Shown: positions 21,563-33,172, numbered from the stretch's first letter. The stretch is DNA of 64,000 nt from Lithocarpus polystachyus (GCA_033629205.1 CM066164.1:15171454-15235453); one strand, 5' to 3'. The notes: generated by a model not told the origin, from the letters alone. Numbers and translations are program-made.

Positions 21563-22097
21563 TTATAGAAAGAGGTTTGGGAGACCTAAAAAGATTAAGA
21601 GAAGAAAATGGGGCCGAGGAGAGGAAAAGTGCAAAGAAAAGAGAAAGTAAATTATATGGAAAAAAAATGAAAGTATTTGTAAAAGACTTACTGAAAGAAG
21701 AAAATTGACCTCAGACAGGCTTTTGGTATTTGTAAGAGTGCAAGTGCGATGGGAAAGTTGACAAGTTCAGTGTATACGTGCTAGAGCAAAGTGAATACTA
21801 AAGTAAGATGAGTGATTGGTTTAAGGAGTATTTATATCAAAGCAAAAGTTACAAGCAGGAAAATTCCCGCCCAGGCTTCATCAGGATCCTCAACTGTTAG
21901 ATCCGCATCGAGCCGTAGAACGTGGGAAACATGGAGCCGTCAGAATTTAATGAGCAAAAATCTCAAATACTGAAGCGTTAGGAGCATGCCTTGGGCAGTT
22001 AAAATGGCATTTTCATAAGCAGAGGTGGGATGTGATGAGTTCAGAACAATGTAGGGATATTGAAATCCTCCTTTCTTCCCGAGGAGCCAGAAAGAAG
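21563..22097. other. Second Tat element, upstream of antisense gene
   Basis: This is the leader and promoter side of the antisense gene. The minus strand carries TATAAATAC near 21830 (plus: GAGTATTTATATCAAAG), a candidate TATA box about 270 bp upstream of the antisense start. No other gene is seen. Confidence 0.45.
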
Positions 22098-22113
22098 TAT
22101 CCCGAGGGGCTAT
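22098..22113 (+). promoter_or_regulatory. Polypurine tract of second Tat element
   Basis: AGTATCCCGAGGGGCTAT ends immediately before the 3' LTR TG at 22114. The GAGGGG core is short but correctly placed. Confidence 0.5.
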
Positions 22114-23056
22114 TGTAGGTGCATTAGGCCCAAGAGTTCATTATCCAAGTATTTGTTGGGCCTAAGACCCAAGCCGAGGACTAGGATTCATTTGAGGATG
22201 AGTAAACTCTATCGAGTGAGTCTGTGTTAGTAGATAAGGAAGTTAGTTTTGGTCATAATGGCTCAGATTATCCAGGTATTTGTTGGGCCTAAGACCCAAG
22301 CCGAGGACTAGGATTCATTTGAGGATGAGTAAACTCTATCGAGTGAGTTTGTGTTAGTAGATAAGGAAGTTAGTTTTGGTCATAATGGCTCAGGAGGGAG
22401 TGCCGAGGATGAATGTCATCTTGGCTAACCAAGACCGAGGTTCGAGTAGGTGGTCTACCATTCAGGGGAATGCTCCAAAAAGTTCTTTTTATGTGGATAA
22501 GCATTTTAGAAATGCATATTGGGGAGAGTCCTAAAATATCAAAGGAGAAAGCTGCTATCGCTGCATTGAATGCTCTGTAACTAACTCTCTGATCGCATTA
22601 ATGTGAAGGTGATATCTGAACAGTAGTTTTCAGCCTTACAGCTACTACACAAAGACTTCTGGAAAATGTTGATGGGACAAGTATCAGTATCAATCACCTA
22701 GCATGCATGTGAAAGGCAAAGAGTAAAGGAAAGGAGAGTATAAATTGAGGGAGATACCCAGAAGAGAGGAGATCGAAAAATAGAGAGGGAAACACTATAG
22801 CAACCAAAGACTGAATTTGTAATCTACTTGTGGATCATTATATAAGAACTAATCTCCTCGGATTGAGCCGATGATGTTTTTCTTTGAATAAATCCATTCT
22901 ATCTTTTTACTTTAGGTCATCTGGATCTATTATATTTGTTCTTTAACTTATTGGAGCCCAGTATTCTAACTCACTCTCTACAAATTCATTGTTTTGGACT
23001 TTTTGGGTCTAGGTCCATCTATCTTGTGGGCTAAGAATTTAAACTACGTCCTTACA
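22114..23056 (+). repeat. 3' LTR of second Tat element, with internal duplication
   Basis: It begins TGTAGGTGCATTAGGCCCAA and ends ACGTCCTTACA. A 127-bp segment (22140-22266, starting ATTATCCAAGTATTTG) is immediately repeated at 22267-22392; the truncated 5' LTR has only one copy. A later part includes GGAGAGTATAAATTGAGGG near 22735, a possible TATA box. Confidence 0.85.
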
Positions 23057-23834
23057 AAAATTGTGCCTTGATGACTGCCGTTGAAAACTTTTAAGTGAGT
23101 ATGTGAAATTGTTTTAAAATTAAAAACATGATTGAATATGCTGCTTTGTCGTTTATTCATGAGCGTAAAAAGAAAATTGATTTTATATGCAAGACTCAGG
23201 GATGGAACTAAGTATAAGCTGAGGGGGGCTATGGCCCCCCCCCCCCCCCCACCCAAATTTTTTTAAAAATATTAAATAGAAAGTATATATTTAAGATTTT
23301 AAAAAATAAGTCAAAGAAAAATTATATTTGCTCCCCTCAAGAAAATTATATTTGCCCCCCTCGACTTTGAATCTTAGTTTCATCCCTGGCAAGACTTGAG
23401 TCAGCTGGTAAGAATTAAAGAAAAGTAGCAATCTTCCCAGTGATTAAAATGGGAACAAGTCTTAACACGTTTGGAGGTGTGGGAAGAACCAATTTTGGTC
23501 AATTAAGAAATGTTCTGAGAGTTGACCCCATTTAACATTTTTGATAAATTTGAAAGAACCTATTTATTTACTACTGCAGTACAAAATTCTTGTAAGTAAA
23601 AGAATTGACTAGAGTTTAAGTTTTTAGGAGAGAATTTCGCACCTATATTGAGGGAAACCTTTTTCTACGTGGGACCAACATTCAACTCTTTTAAAAAATG
23701 AATAAATAAAATAATTGTCACAAGTGAGAATAAAGATATATCAACATTGATTCTTCAAATAAATTTCTTTTATGTATATTTAAACAAAGTTGATAACTTT
23801 TTATCTATTATATAGACGAGTTATGACTAACCCT
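23057..23834 (+). repeat. Flanking duplicated sequence X, copy 2
   Basis: Homologous to 16105-16686, but carrying the MITE at 23197-23388. Unlike copy 1 it continues past GACTAACCCT into AATATTAG. A weaker third copy seems to begin near 24160 (ACCATGGAACTTTTGTTTCTC) and to continue around 24780-24870. Confidence 0.85.
23197..23388. mobile_element. hAT-type MITE, 192 bp, TSD GCAAGACT
   Basis: The termini CAGGGATGGAACTA and, on the reverse strand, CAGGGATGAAACTA are bounded by the 8-bp duplication GCAAGACT at 23189-23196 and 23389-23396. An 8-bp duplication and CAGGG ends are typical of hAT elements. Copy 1 of X has a single GCAAGACT at 16239-16246, the unoccupied site. A long C run lies inside. 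Confidence 0.9.
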
Positions 23835-24358
23835 AATATTAGAAAAATTAATAAGTTATATATTTTACACACATGTGCACGTACACATGAGAGCTCATCA
23901 ATATGTTGCGGTCATATTAGTTATTGGGCATTGGCAAAATATTGTTTTTATTGGATTGATGATCAATATAAACTCTTAATGTTGGATAAAACCATAGCTA
24001 AACTCACCCAGAGCCATCTTGAAAGCAAAGCCAAGAAAGGAAGTTGCCTCTATTGTATGCTGAATGTGTATGTGCGAATATATAGATATTCTCAAGGTAT
24101 CAAAGGTACGTAAATAAAATGTTATTTTTCTTATAATTAATTAATTGTGCTCTAGTCAAACCATGGAACTTTTGTTTCTCATTTGATGAAGATTTTGTTC
24201 CTCTTTTGATAGCAAAATTTTTTAACCTTCGATAAATCCTTTAAAAATTCTCCATGGTTGATATTAAAAACTTAAAGAAACATGTGCACAGATACAACAC
24301 AACACGAAACACAACAAAGTGATCATATGTAATTCTTGAAAAATTAGGGTCACAAATA
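23835..24358. other. Continuation of sequence X, no gene seen
   Basis: AT-rich DNA. A 107-codon frame spanning 23790-24113 has no recognised domain and crosses the duplicated sequence, so I do not call it a gene. Confidence 0.5.
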
Positions 24359-24372
24359 CAACAAACACATGC

Positions 24373-24670
24373 CCCAGGAGGGGTGGCCCAATGGTGTGGG
24401 GTTCCGCAAGCAAGTTCGAGGTCCCTTGTTCGAGTCGTGGCGGGTACCATGTGGGGGGGGGGGGGGGGGATTTCTTGGCTTGCTTTTGCCCATCCATTGG
24501 CTCTCTTGGGGTGCTAGGGTGAGGTCTGTGGCGTCCCTGTCACAGTAGCTATGGCTCAATCCAACATTCCCTAGCGGGGGGGTGCCCCTATTAGGTCACG
24601 CCCTGGGGGGTAAGTCATATATGGTCGCCCCCGCCCCCCCTTTTCATTTAGCAAAAAAAAAAAAAAAAAA
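24373..24670 (+). mobile_element. tRNA-derived SINE, 298 bp, 14-bp target duplication
   Basis: It is bounded by TACAACAAACACAT at 24359-24372 and 24671-24684. The head GGGGTGGCCCAATGGTGTGG resembles a pol III A box and TTGTTCGAGTCGTGG a B box. It ends in a long A tail after a TTTTCATTTAGC motif. Runs of G and C near 24452 and 24640 may be assembly-sensitive. This is a different family from the SINE at 2376. Confidence 0.88.
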
Positions 24671-24944
24671 TACAACAAACACATTAAAGTGTCCTTAATA
24701 CGTCCGACACGAACACGTGTTGAACACAAACGTATTTTAAAGTGACACTGATTTTTGCTAAAAACTGTTAAGACCGAATGTAGAATTTGTTTAAACCATG
24801 ACTAAAATAGATTCCTTTGTCCCCATACCCCGTGAGCATTAAAAGAAAACTGATTTTATATGAAAGGGTGCCTATTTTTGGTATGTGGAACCCATGCCAT
24901 TTTTCTTTTAATGAAAAAATCTGTTGTTTCATGTGAGATGGTGG

Positions 24945-25693
24945 TAGGGGCATTCACTAAATTGCTCAAACCACACGATTGCATTCAAACCGACTAAAAT
25001 TGCCCGCAAAATGAAGTAACCGCACTACATTGCGATTGGTAATGAACCGCACCGCATTGTGTGGTGCTAAGTGCAGTTTTGTGATAAGAAAACCGCACAA
25101 AACTGCACCACACCCATATATATTTATCTATTTTATATTAAATATATTAATAATTTAATAATATATGAAGTAAGTGGTCAACCTAGTATTAGTGCATTTC
25201 AATTTCATGTTAAAACGACTTCATTTTGGTTAAATACAAAATCAAAAGTTCAAAATACCATTCACTTCTTCATCTCACACTCACTCTCACAAAATCAAAA
25301 GTTCAAAAGTTTAATATTATTATTTTTGTTTTCTATATGCTAAATATTTGTGGTACTTTTAGTTTACTTTCAATCTGTCATTTTTTTTTTTTTGTCTTGT
25401 ATATATTTGTGTTACTTTTTTTTTACACATGTTATATTTTTCAAAAAAAAATTTACTATCATATTATCATGATTATTAATAGCAAATTAGAAATTGGCCA
25501 TGACATCTTGAAAAATATGCCATCCCAAAATCGATCAAACCGCACCTTGTACACTATACCAAACCATACTGCACTGCATACGTGACTACAAAATTAAGGT
25601 ATGATACGGTAATGGATTTGGCCAAACTGCACAGCAAAGTGCAGTGCATAAAATGGCCCAACATCGCACAAAACTACACCGCAAACACCCCTA
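24945..25693. mobile_element. hAT-like MITE with imperfect ends
   Basis: The left end TAGGGGCATTCACTAAATTG and the reverse complement of the right end, TAGGGGTGTTTGCGGTGTAG, are related. Subterminal sequence on both sides is rich in ACCGCAC / GTGCGGT-type motifs. The flanking octamers (GATGGTGG, GGTGAGAG) do not match cleanly, so the target duplication is not confirmed. Confidence 0.55.
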
Positions 25694-26431
25694 GGTGAGA
25701 GTAAAGGAGATTTAAAACATTGGTTCTTCAATTAAAGAAGATCAAACAATACTACCGAGTTTTAAAACTTTTGACTAACATTGTCCCATGGAACCAGTTT
25801 TGAACCTCTTTTTAATTAGAAGTAAGAGAACACAAGAGAGCTAATTTTCCAAAATGTGCGGGTTATAAAAGGTAGACCTAGCAAATGGATTGGGTTAATT
25901 GGGTTTGAGTTTGACCCAATTGGTTTTAACTTAGAAACCAGTTGTTCTAAACAGGTTGCAAAAAAAATGATCCTCACTTAGTCTTTTTAGAGTCAGGACA
26001 ACCTAATATGACCTGTATTTTAACATGCAAAAGATAGCAATAAGAAACGAAAATAAAACTTGATGATATTTTCTTTGTATTCTTTTCCAAAAAAAAAAAA
26101 AACTCAAATATAAAAATTAAATAATACATAAAATATCAAGCTTATGTCGCCCAAAGTTCATTAAAATGAAGCCATTAAAACTCGACCCATTTAAAAGAGA
26201 AGCCAAGAGTAAATGTGGGAATAACAAAACTCACAAAAAAGATAGAGAAAAAAAAAAAAAAAAGGGCAAGGAGTAAATGTGTGAAGCATATTTACACAAA
26301 GTTAAAAAATCATAACAAGCAATAAAAAATCAATTTGAATAAAAGGTGAACTCGCATGAAGTGCAAGTCAAGTAGCACTCAACCAATCTTGCACCAAACC
26401 TGACTTATCGTTTCAACGGGTGCACCAACCT
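25694..26431. other. AT-rich intergenic, no gene seen
   Basis: It contains several poly-A runs and no convincing frame or terminal repeat. The first 60 bases may be the tail of the third copy of sequence X. Confidence 0.45.
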
Positions 26432-26434
26432 TTA

Positions 26435-26815
26435 TGGCCTATTTGGAAGTTTAGAGAGGGAGGAGAGTAGAGGGGAGTAAAGGAAAGGAGAGTAGAGGGG
26501 AGGAGAATAGAGGGGAATGGTTCCCCTCTACATTATTTGAATGTTTTTAAAATTAGTAAGGAGGAAGAGGGTAATTAGCCCTTTAAAAATGGTAATTTTG
26601 TTAATTTAGAAAGGGTAAATTAGGAAATTCATTTGGCCAATAATTTATCCACTCTACTCTCCCTCCAAATCTCTCCAATTTGGAGGAATTAAAAATGAGG
26701 GGTTAGAGGTAGTCCAAACCCCTCATTCCTTAAAAAACTTCCAAATAAGGTAATTGAATTACTCTCCCTCTCTCTACTCTACTCCCCCTCCTTTTTTTAA
26801 CTCCCAAACAGGCCA
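26435..26815. mobile_element. Tourist/Harbinger-type MITE, 381 bp, TSD TTA
   Basis: The left end TGGCCTATTTGGAAGTTTAG and the reverse complement of the right end, TGGCCTGTTTGGGAGTTAAA, pair well. TTA stands at 26432-26434 and 26816-26818, the usual trinucleotide target. Inner arms are GGAG/GAGG rich and pyrimidine rich respectively, so the element could fold into a long hairpin. Confidence 0.85.
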
Positions 26816-26818
26816 TTA

Positions 26819-27628
26819 ATGGGTCCAAAAAAACTCTAACTATTTGCATATTTTTACTTCAGGTTTGGGCAGGTTATTAGGTTGGAGCAAGTTAATTATT
26901 GGGTCTATGTCTAATTTTCCACATAGAGTAAAAAAAAAGGGAGGTACTTGACCTAGGAAACGTGTAGGCTTGTAATTAGCACCACTTCTTTGGAATAGGG
27001 TCAAATAAATGATGTTGGATTTTTGTGTACCACAAAGAAAATATATTTGAAAAAAATCTAAAGGAAAGCCTTCAAATTTTTCCTCTTCTCTCAAGTACCG
27101 ACAATCAATCTTTTATTACAAGGACAAAAAAAAGTTATAAAACTGATAATTCTTTTCTTTTAGTTGTCAAAAAAAAAAAAGTCTCATTGTGTTGTGGATC
27201 GGCATTTGGCCCAAGCTGGCTCGACGGTATAAAAAACATGGGTGCAAGTAGTGGTATGCTCTGTTATGCGCTAGTGGTATTTTTGGACTTACTCAAATTG
27301 TAATCTTTGAGACGTGGAGCAATGATTACACATGTGAGCTCTCTTTTTTTCGTTTCTCAAAAAAAATATAAAAAGAAGGAAGAAGTCGTGGCCTCAACAA
27401 TTTGAGAACTTGCGTTTTAGAGCATTTGCATCCGATTATTACACACAAAAAAAAAAAAAAAAAAAGATTTTACCATCTCAAAAGCTATTTTATCATTTAT
27501 ATCATACCATTTTACAACACACCCAACATTCCAACTTTTATCTTCTTATACAATACATTAAAAAATATATCTACCCAATAAAATATATAACCCAAAAGTG
27601 ATTGAGAGAGAGAGAGAAAGGTGATTCA

Positions 27629-27667
<39 letters not shown>

Positions 27668-28710
27668 AATTAATAAAATATGGAGTTTAAGTTTTACAAG
27701 ACCATCTTATACGTAAGACAGTCTTATAGAACTATTGTAAAATTGTTTGCAATTAAATAAAGCATGTCTTTTACATTTTGATGGTAAAATATCTCTAACA
27801 TATGCAATATAAAAGTGCGAGTGTTAATGCTCGGTAGAGTGGCAAATAAATAACTATTTAAACTTTTGGTTTGCTTTAAGATGATTGCTTCAACATAATA
27901 TGTCCAGGAATCTTGCCTCAAGTCATGAGTCATGAAAATAAGTACTACTTTTATTGTCCTGGGCATTCAGCGAGTCAGCAGACATAGGCCACATTTTGGA
28001 CGAAGTGCTGCAACCAAAGACAAGGACGGAAGTCACGGAACTCCTAATGCTTTTAATCATTTTAAAAAAAAAAAAAAAATACTAACGAAAATATGATAGG
28101 AATGATAATCGGAATGACTTCTTTATCTCAGCGTTACCATAATAATATTTTACTCACTAAGTTCAAAGAATCGGTGAGTCAGAACTGTTATCGCGATCCT
28201 ATAACTACTAAAGCTAGTTGTGAATCCAACAAACATTTATCTAGTGCCCATTTATTGTAGTCATTTCTGTTTTTTGCTTTTACAATGCTTGTGATTTAAA
28301 TAAATAAATGGTTTTTGTCTAACTCTATTATGTGTTTTGGTTTCTTTAAAAAAAAAAATTGTATTATTATACAAGAACAACAGATATAGGATGAGGAAAT
28401 TATGTATCATATCTCCATTTTCCTTGTTCAAAATTTCAAATAGTTTCTTGAGGTATGATTATGAAGGGATAAATAATCGTCTTTTTTTTAATTATTATTT
28501 TTAAAGGAGTTGGCACTTGCATTTGTTCAGCATCTAATCGTAAGCCAGAAAAATTACAAGTTCGATGCCATATACCATTCTAATTTTAACGCTTTGACCA
28601 GTTGTTAATTTTGTTCTTCTATATCAAAAAAACAAAAACAAACAAAAACAAACAAACAAACAAAAACAATAACAAAAACAAACCTTTCTTCTCCAGAGAA
28701 CAGCGGGCCT
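26819..28710. other. AT-rich intergenic with GA microsatellite
   Basis: It includes a GA run at about 27604-27663 and several poly-A/T tracts. Short frames (27025-27303, 27724-27966) show no domain. I see no gene. Confidence 0.5.
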
Positions 28711-28945
28711 TTTCAAACTATGCGTTATGGGCTTCAAGAGTTTGAGCGGACACGCCTATTTTTGAAGACCTTTTTTTTTTTTTTTTTTTTAAAGAAACCT
28801 CTTATGAAGGGGGGGGTGGGGGAGGAGGATTTCAAGCTATGCGTTATGGGCTTCAAGAGTTTGAGCAGACATGCCTATTTTTGAAGACCTTTTTTTTTTA
28901 AAAAAGAAACCTCTTATGAGGCGGGGGGGGGGGGGGGGGGGGTGG
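28711..28945 (+). repeat. Tandem duplication, unit about 116 bp
   Basis: CTATGCGTTATGGGCTTCAA followed by GAGTTTGAGC and CCTATTTTTGAAGACC occurs near 28718 and again near 28834. Each copy ends in a poly-T run, AAACCTCTTATGA and a poly-G run. Length differences are all in the homopolymers. Confidence 0.8.
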
Positions 28946-29982
28946 GGGAGGAGGAGGAGGAGGAGGAGTTGGAGAGACAAAGTATGGAGTTGCTTTCATA
29001 AACCAACCCGAAGGGGTGAATAAGCTTCGGGAATTCCGCCGACCCAAGGATGGAAGTATAGGTAGGGCAATTATCTTATGAAGGCCCAAAGAGAGAGGAA
29101 AGAACTGTAATGAGAACAAAGTATGTGAAGGGAAGTTTCTTGAAAGATATACCTCTTATCTCCGCATTGAATACCCTACACCAACCATATCAATTATATT
29201 AATGTGAAAATGACACCTAAACAGTAACTTCACAGCTAGCAGCCCCTTCTACCACCTTCAACAGAGCATTGATCAGACAAGTATCCTGAGAAATGTTTTG
29301 AGGCATACAGGTGGAGGGCTAAGATGCAAAAAAAAGGGGTATAAAAGGAAGGGAACCTCCCAGAAACAAGGAGATGAACATTTTTCTTCAAGAAGTAGAA
29401 AATAAGAAAGTGAACAGTGTATTATCTAGTGAAAAACTTGTATCAACCATATATAATAAACTAAACCTCGGACTTGCCCGAGGAGAGCTTTATTCTCAAT
29501 CATTACTTGAATTTCATTTCTTTGTCACCCTGGTCTCTTGGGCCATACACCAGAACTTAGTTTAGAATTGCACTTTGTTAGTGTACTTTTTTTTTTACAC
29601 CAAATTTTATTACCACCTATTTATTTTCAAATACCACTAATAAGTTATTGGGTTTTTCCAAATATTTTTTTCCCTATCTATTATTATGTTAACCACAAAT
29701 ATTTCATATCTCATTATCTAAATTGGGTCATGATATAAACTATCACAAAAAGCCAGAAAACTCAAATCTTATCCAATTTTGTTTAACTAAGCCCAATTCT
29801 CATTGGTAATATTAAAAGCTCAAGCTACCTACTTTGCACTATTTTGTGAAAAACCCAAAGTTATCAATACTTGGCAAAATACTATCTCATAAGTATTTCA
29901 CTTAAAGTCCAATGATAAGCAATACTTTAAGTTCTTAAACCTATTACTACAATGTTACAAAACCATGAAATCTATCTTATAA

Positions 29983-30735
29983 AACCCATGGTAACCATTT
30001 ATGTTATGTGACACTATTCATTTTCCAAAACCCATGGCAAACATATATCAAGTCCACGAAGAATTATAAATTTTTGTTACTAATATAAAAACCCATGGAA
30101 AGTTATGATTTATCTTAAACTCATAATATTTATTTCATACTATATTATAAACTCATGGTAACTATTTATATTACGTAATACTATTTATTTTTCCAAAACC
30201 CAAGGCAAACATATATCAAACCCATGGAGAATTATGAATTTGTGCTACTAATATAAAAGTCCATGGAAAGTTATGATTATTTCAACCATAATATAAACCC
30301 ATGGAATTTATATAAAAACCCATGAGCACTATTTGTATCACAACATTCATAATATTTATTTACAAAACTCATGGTGATTATTCTCCTTACAAACTCATTA
30401 TGATTATCTAATTAAAAACCCATGAGAATATCACACTGTTCCACTATAGTGGTTTTTACCATATTTTATTTGAAACCCATGGATATTGCCTCTATTTAAA
30501 ACCCATGGTAAATATTATTCTCAAGAAATATTGGAGGTCATTATTTAAAAGCCCCAAAGAAAATATCATTTACAAAATAATCCATAGCAAAATTATGAGA
30601 AACTATACAAGTTGCTATTTAAAGCCCATGGAAATTAATACTCAAAACCTATCACAAATATTTATTAAAGCTCATGTATTTATTTTATTTCTACTAATAA
30701 CTAAAACCCATGTGGAATAAAAATCCATGGCAATA
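29983..30735 (+). repeat. Block of dispersed AAACCCATGG motifs
   Basis: AAACCCATGG or one-mismatch forms occur about 16 times, near 29986, 30028, 30089, 30153, 30218, 30262, 30296, 30317, 30366, 30416, 30473, 30501, 30626, 30670, 30706 and 30724. Part of the block is a tandem duplication of about 167 bp (29983-30150 and 30151-30310). Later motifs are spaced irregularly at 30-120 bp. It lies in the presumed U3 of the LTR. Confidence 0.75.
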
Positions 30736-31578
30736 TATGGTAGCTTTGTCCATTTTGTAGGGCTTACAATGAGAAAGCAAAAGAATAGGCCCAAGTGGAG
30801 AGAACCACCAAGTTAGAGGCCCACCAAAATACGAGGCCCTCATGACCAAGCACAACATGAAATCTCAGCCAAAACAACTTGTGTGTGCAAACTGACCCCG
30901 CTAGAGAACTCCATTTAGTTCTGCCTTCCGTTGGAGGTCACCTCAAGAAGCAACCAAGCTCCCAAACCAAATTAGGAGCTGGCTAACTGTCCCACTGCCT
31001 ACTCTAACGTAACCAGTACTAGAGGCTGACACTAAAAGGCTAATGGGCAATAAATACCCTTATTCCCCAAGTTTTGGTCACAATTCAAGGAAGCCATAAC
31101 CAAGACCTCCAAGCTCATGAAATTCTCAATCAAATAGTTTATTTTATTACTAAAAATGTATGTAATTGGTTCATAAACCAAGCCCATGAATCCTAAAGAT
31201 AAAAATTTGGGAACACATGATTTGGAAGGCATAAAGGAATCTCTAGTGGAACCCTCTAAAGTTGACTTAAATTTTGAGATCTGGCTTGGGGTCTTGAATC
31301 CTACTTCCTATGGGTCCAAATCTCAGTTGCAGTACTAAGATTCCTCCTTAATACCTACCTTAATCCCATTGGTTGAATACAATCTCAAAATTCTTAGCAT
31401 TTAATGCAAGATTACCCCAAATACTCACCATGTGTTATATTACCCAAAGAAGCAAAGAAACCCCAAAAGCAAATCTCCCATTTATAGCCAAATCCTAGGA
31501 TAATTAAGTCTGATACTCAGCCCCCTGATCAGTCCTATGTTTTGGAATTTTGTTAATTAATATCTCTCTAAACTCCAC

Positions 31579-31586
31579 TATAAAAG
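31579..31586 (+). promoter_or_regulatory. TATA box in nested LTR
   Basis: TATAAAAG in AACTCCACTATAAAAGGACA is followed by a pyrimidine/CA-rich leader, as in LTR promoters. Confidence 0.5.
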
Positions 31587-32640
31587 GACAAGCACACCAG
31601 CCCACAAAACACCAACCAAACCCCCTCTGAAACTTTTGATTTTTCTTGTGGTTCAACTCTCCCCAAGCTCATAAATCATTCCCCTTAGCCCACACTCACT
31701 TAGCTTCAAATATTCTCTTTCTTTTTCTACATATTCACAACCCATTAATGTTTCATAGTCAGTCACAAAAAAATTTTTACCCATTAAAGCTTTAGCCTCA
31801 ACATAACTCTATCACACCACCACAAGCTTAAATGCCCACTCACTCAAAAATAGCCTACACTACACTATTTATGCCCCACATATAAATATTCCAAAAATCT
31901 TTATTCAATATGTGCTGCACTGAGCTGGAATCTTTCTCTCCCTTCATTCCATCCAATTTTTTCCTCTTTTATTTGTAATTATGAAGCATTTAATCCTTGT
32001 TTATTATTATTATGGTGAAAGCCATAATGTTTTGGATATTATAGAAGTTTTTTCTTATGTTGAATTAATAATAATAAAGAAAACATATAATTTGTATCAT
32101 GTAGACACACTTATTAATCTGTCAGCGTCTACCGTTGGAGGTCCGCCACTTTTATTGCTGGACGGTTTTCCTCTTGTATAGTTGTTTACATTAACCAACT
32201 ATGGAGAAAATGCATAACTTTTACAATGTAAACACATTCATTGATATTCCAAACATTTACCATAGGGCGTTTCTCTTGCTTATTGCTAGACTATTATCTA
32301 AGCACTTGTTGTGGGCTTTTGTTGTGGTGGGCCATCCTTTGCTAGCTTATCTTTGAAGGAGGTATTTTGAGGCCTTATTATAATATTTCTTGGATGCAAC
32401 CCGGACTTTGAGCAAAATGAGCCTTTTACACTTCACCGATAGCCTTTGGGCCATAGTCCAAGCCTAAAGTCAAGTCTCGGTCTTGACTCCTTTAATATCA
32501 TGTGGGCGATGAAAAACCCCCCAACACACTTGAAGTATTTTCTCACTCTCTAAAGAAAATTCTATTGTTTGGACTTGGTTTGAGAGACAAGGTACCACTG
32601 TTCTTAGTAGGCTCGGACCTTTATTTTGGACATAAAGAAT

Positions 32641-33172
32641 ACAAGAATAAAATCATCTGGAGTGTTCTTCAATTCTACCTGCCAGTTCCAATCCAGATTT
32701 TTCTCCCTCTTCAATCATGTTTCTTCTCCCTTTTTTTTTTTCCTTTTAATTGCAGCAAAAACAGGAATTTTTTGTTACTCTCTTTCTTTAGATTTCAGCA
32801 AGAACATAATCTTTCCCTTCTCTTTTAATGGCATAATTCTTCTCTCTTTGAGAGCAGTATCTATTAGAGAGATGTATGACGAGAAACTATCACATAGAGA
32901 GAGAATGACATGCATAGGAGAGAAGCAAAAATGAAAAGATAAAAAACAATGGAGACAGAATCAATCCACTAGTCTGTATATACCGTAATCTATAAAAGGT
33001 CCACCTTACCCTCTGTAGTTTTCTAGGACTGGATTCTGCAAGTAGTGCTACTCCCATGAAATTGTTAAACCCGTTGCTTCCATAAGAAAGCACGGAAAGA
33101 TCACAAAAAAGGCCCACACTTCCTCTTGTTTATAAGATAGGAGAATGAATCACACAACTAACATGACCTTTA
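32641..33172. other. Intergenic between LTR and PPR pseudogene
   Basis: This is the downstream (3') side of the minus-strand PPR sequence. Short plus-strand frames are Phe/Ser-rich translations of pyrimidine tracts. No gene seen. Confidence 0.5.

Larger units (their letters stand above)
16687..23056 (+). mobile_element. Second Tat-type element, internally deleted
   Basis: It starts TGTAGGTGCATTAGGCC, and the same LTR start recurs at 22114. A truncated 5' LTR runs straight into integrase, so most of gag-pol is deleted. Then come tandem repeats, an antisense gene, a PPT (CCGAGGGGCTAT) and the 3' LTR. No target duplication is visible (ACCCT on the left, AAAAT on the right). Copies of the same host sequence X lie on both sides. 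Integrase has several stops. It is older than the 5914 element. Confidence 0.85.
29576..32526 (+). mobile_element. Nested solo LTR, 2951 bp, target duplication CACTT
   Basis: It starts TGTTAGTGTAC and ends CCCCCCAACA, so both termini carry TGTT...AACA. CACTT stands at 29571-29575 and 32527-32531. A promoter-like CACTATAAAAGGAC lies at 31579. No coding domain, PBS or PPT was seen, so it is best read as a solo LTR of a long-LTR gypsy element. The left third holds the AAACCCATGG-rich block. The halves of an older LTR on either side support an insertion. Confidence 0.8.
28960..32640 (+). repeat. Older LTR related to second Tat element, split by insertion
   Basis: 29157-29330 resembles the 3' LTR at 22560-22720: CCGCATTGAAT, then TTAATGTGAAAATGACACCTAAACAGTA, then GATCAGACAAGTATCCTGAG. 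After the nested insertion, 32545-32620 resembles the LTR end near 22970: CTCACTCTCTA, TATTGTTTGGACTTGGTTTG. Both outer boundaries are uncertain, so this could be a solo or truncated LTR. Confidence 0.6.

Noticed and set aside
28898..29119. Proline-run frame
   Set aside because: Caused by the poly-G tract near 28923; such runs are also prone to length error.
30756..32526. Alternative LTR start at 30756 with flanks CATTT/CACTT
   Set aside because: The flanks mismatch at one base, whereas starting at 29576 gives a perfect CACTT pair and matching TGTT...AACA ends.
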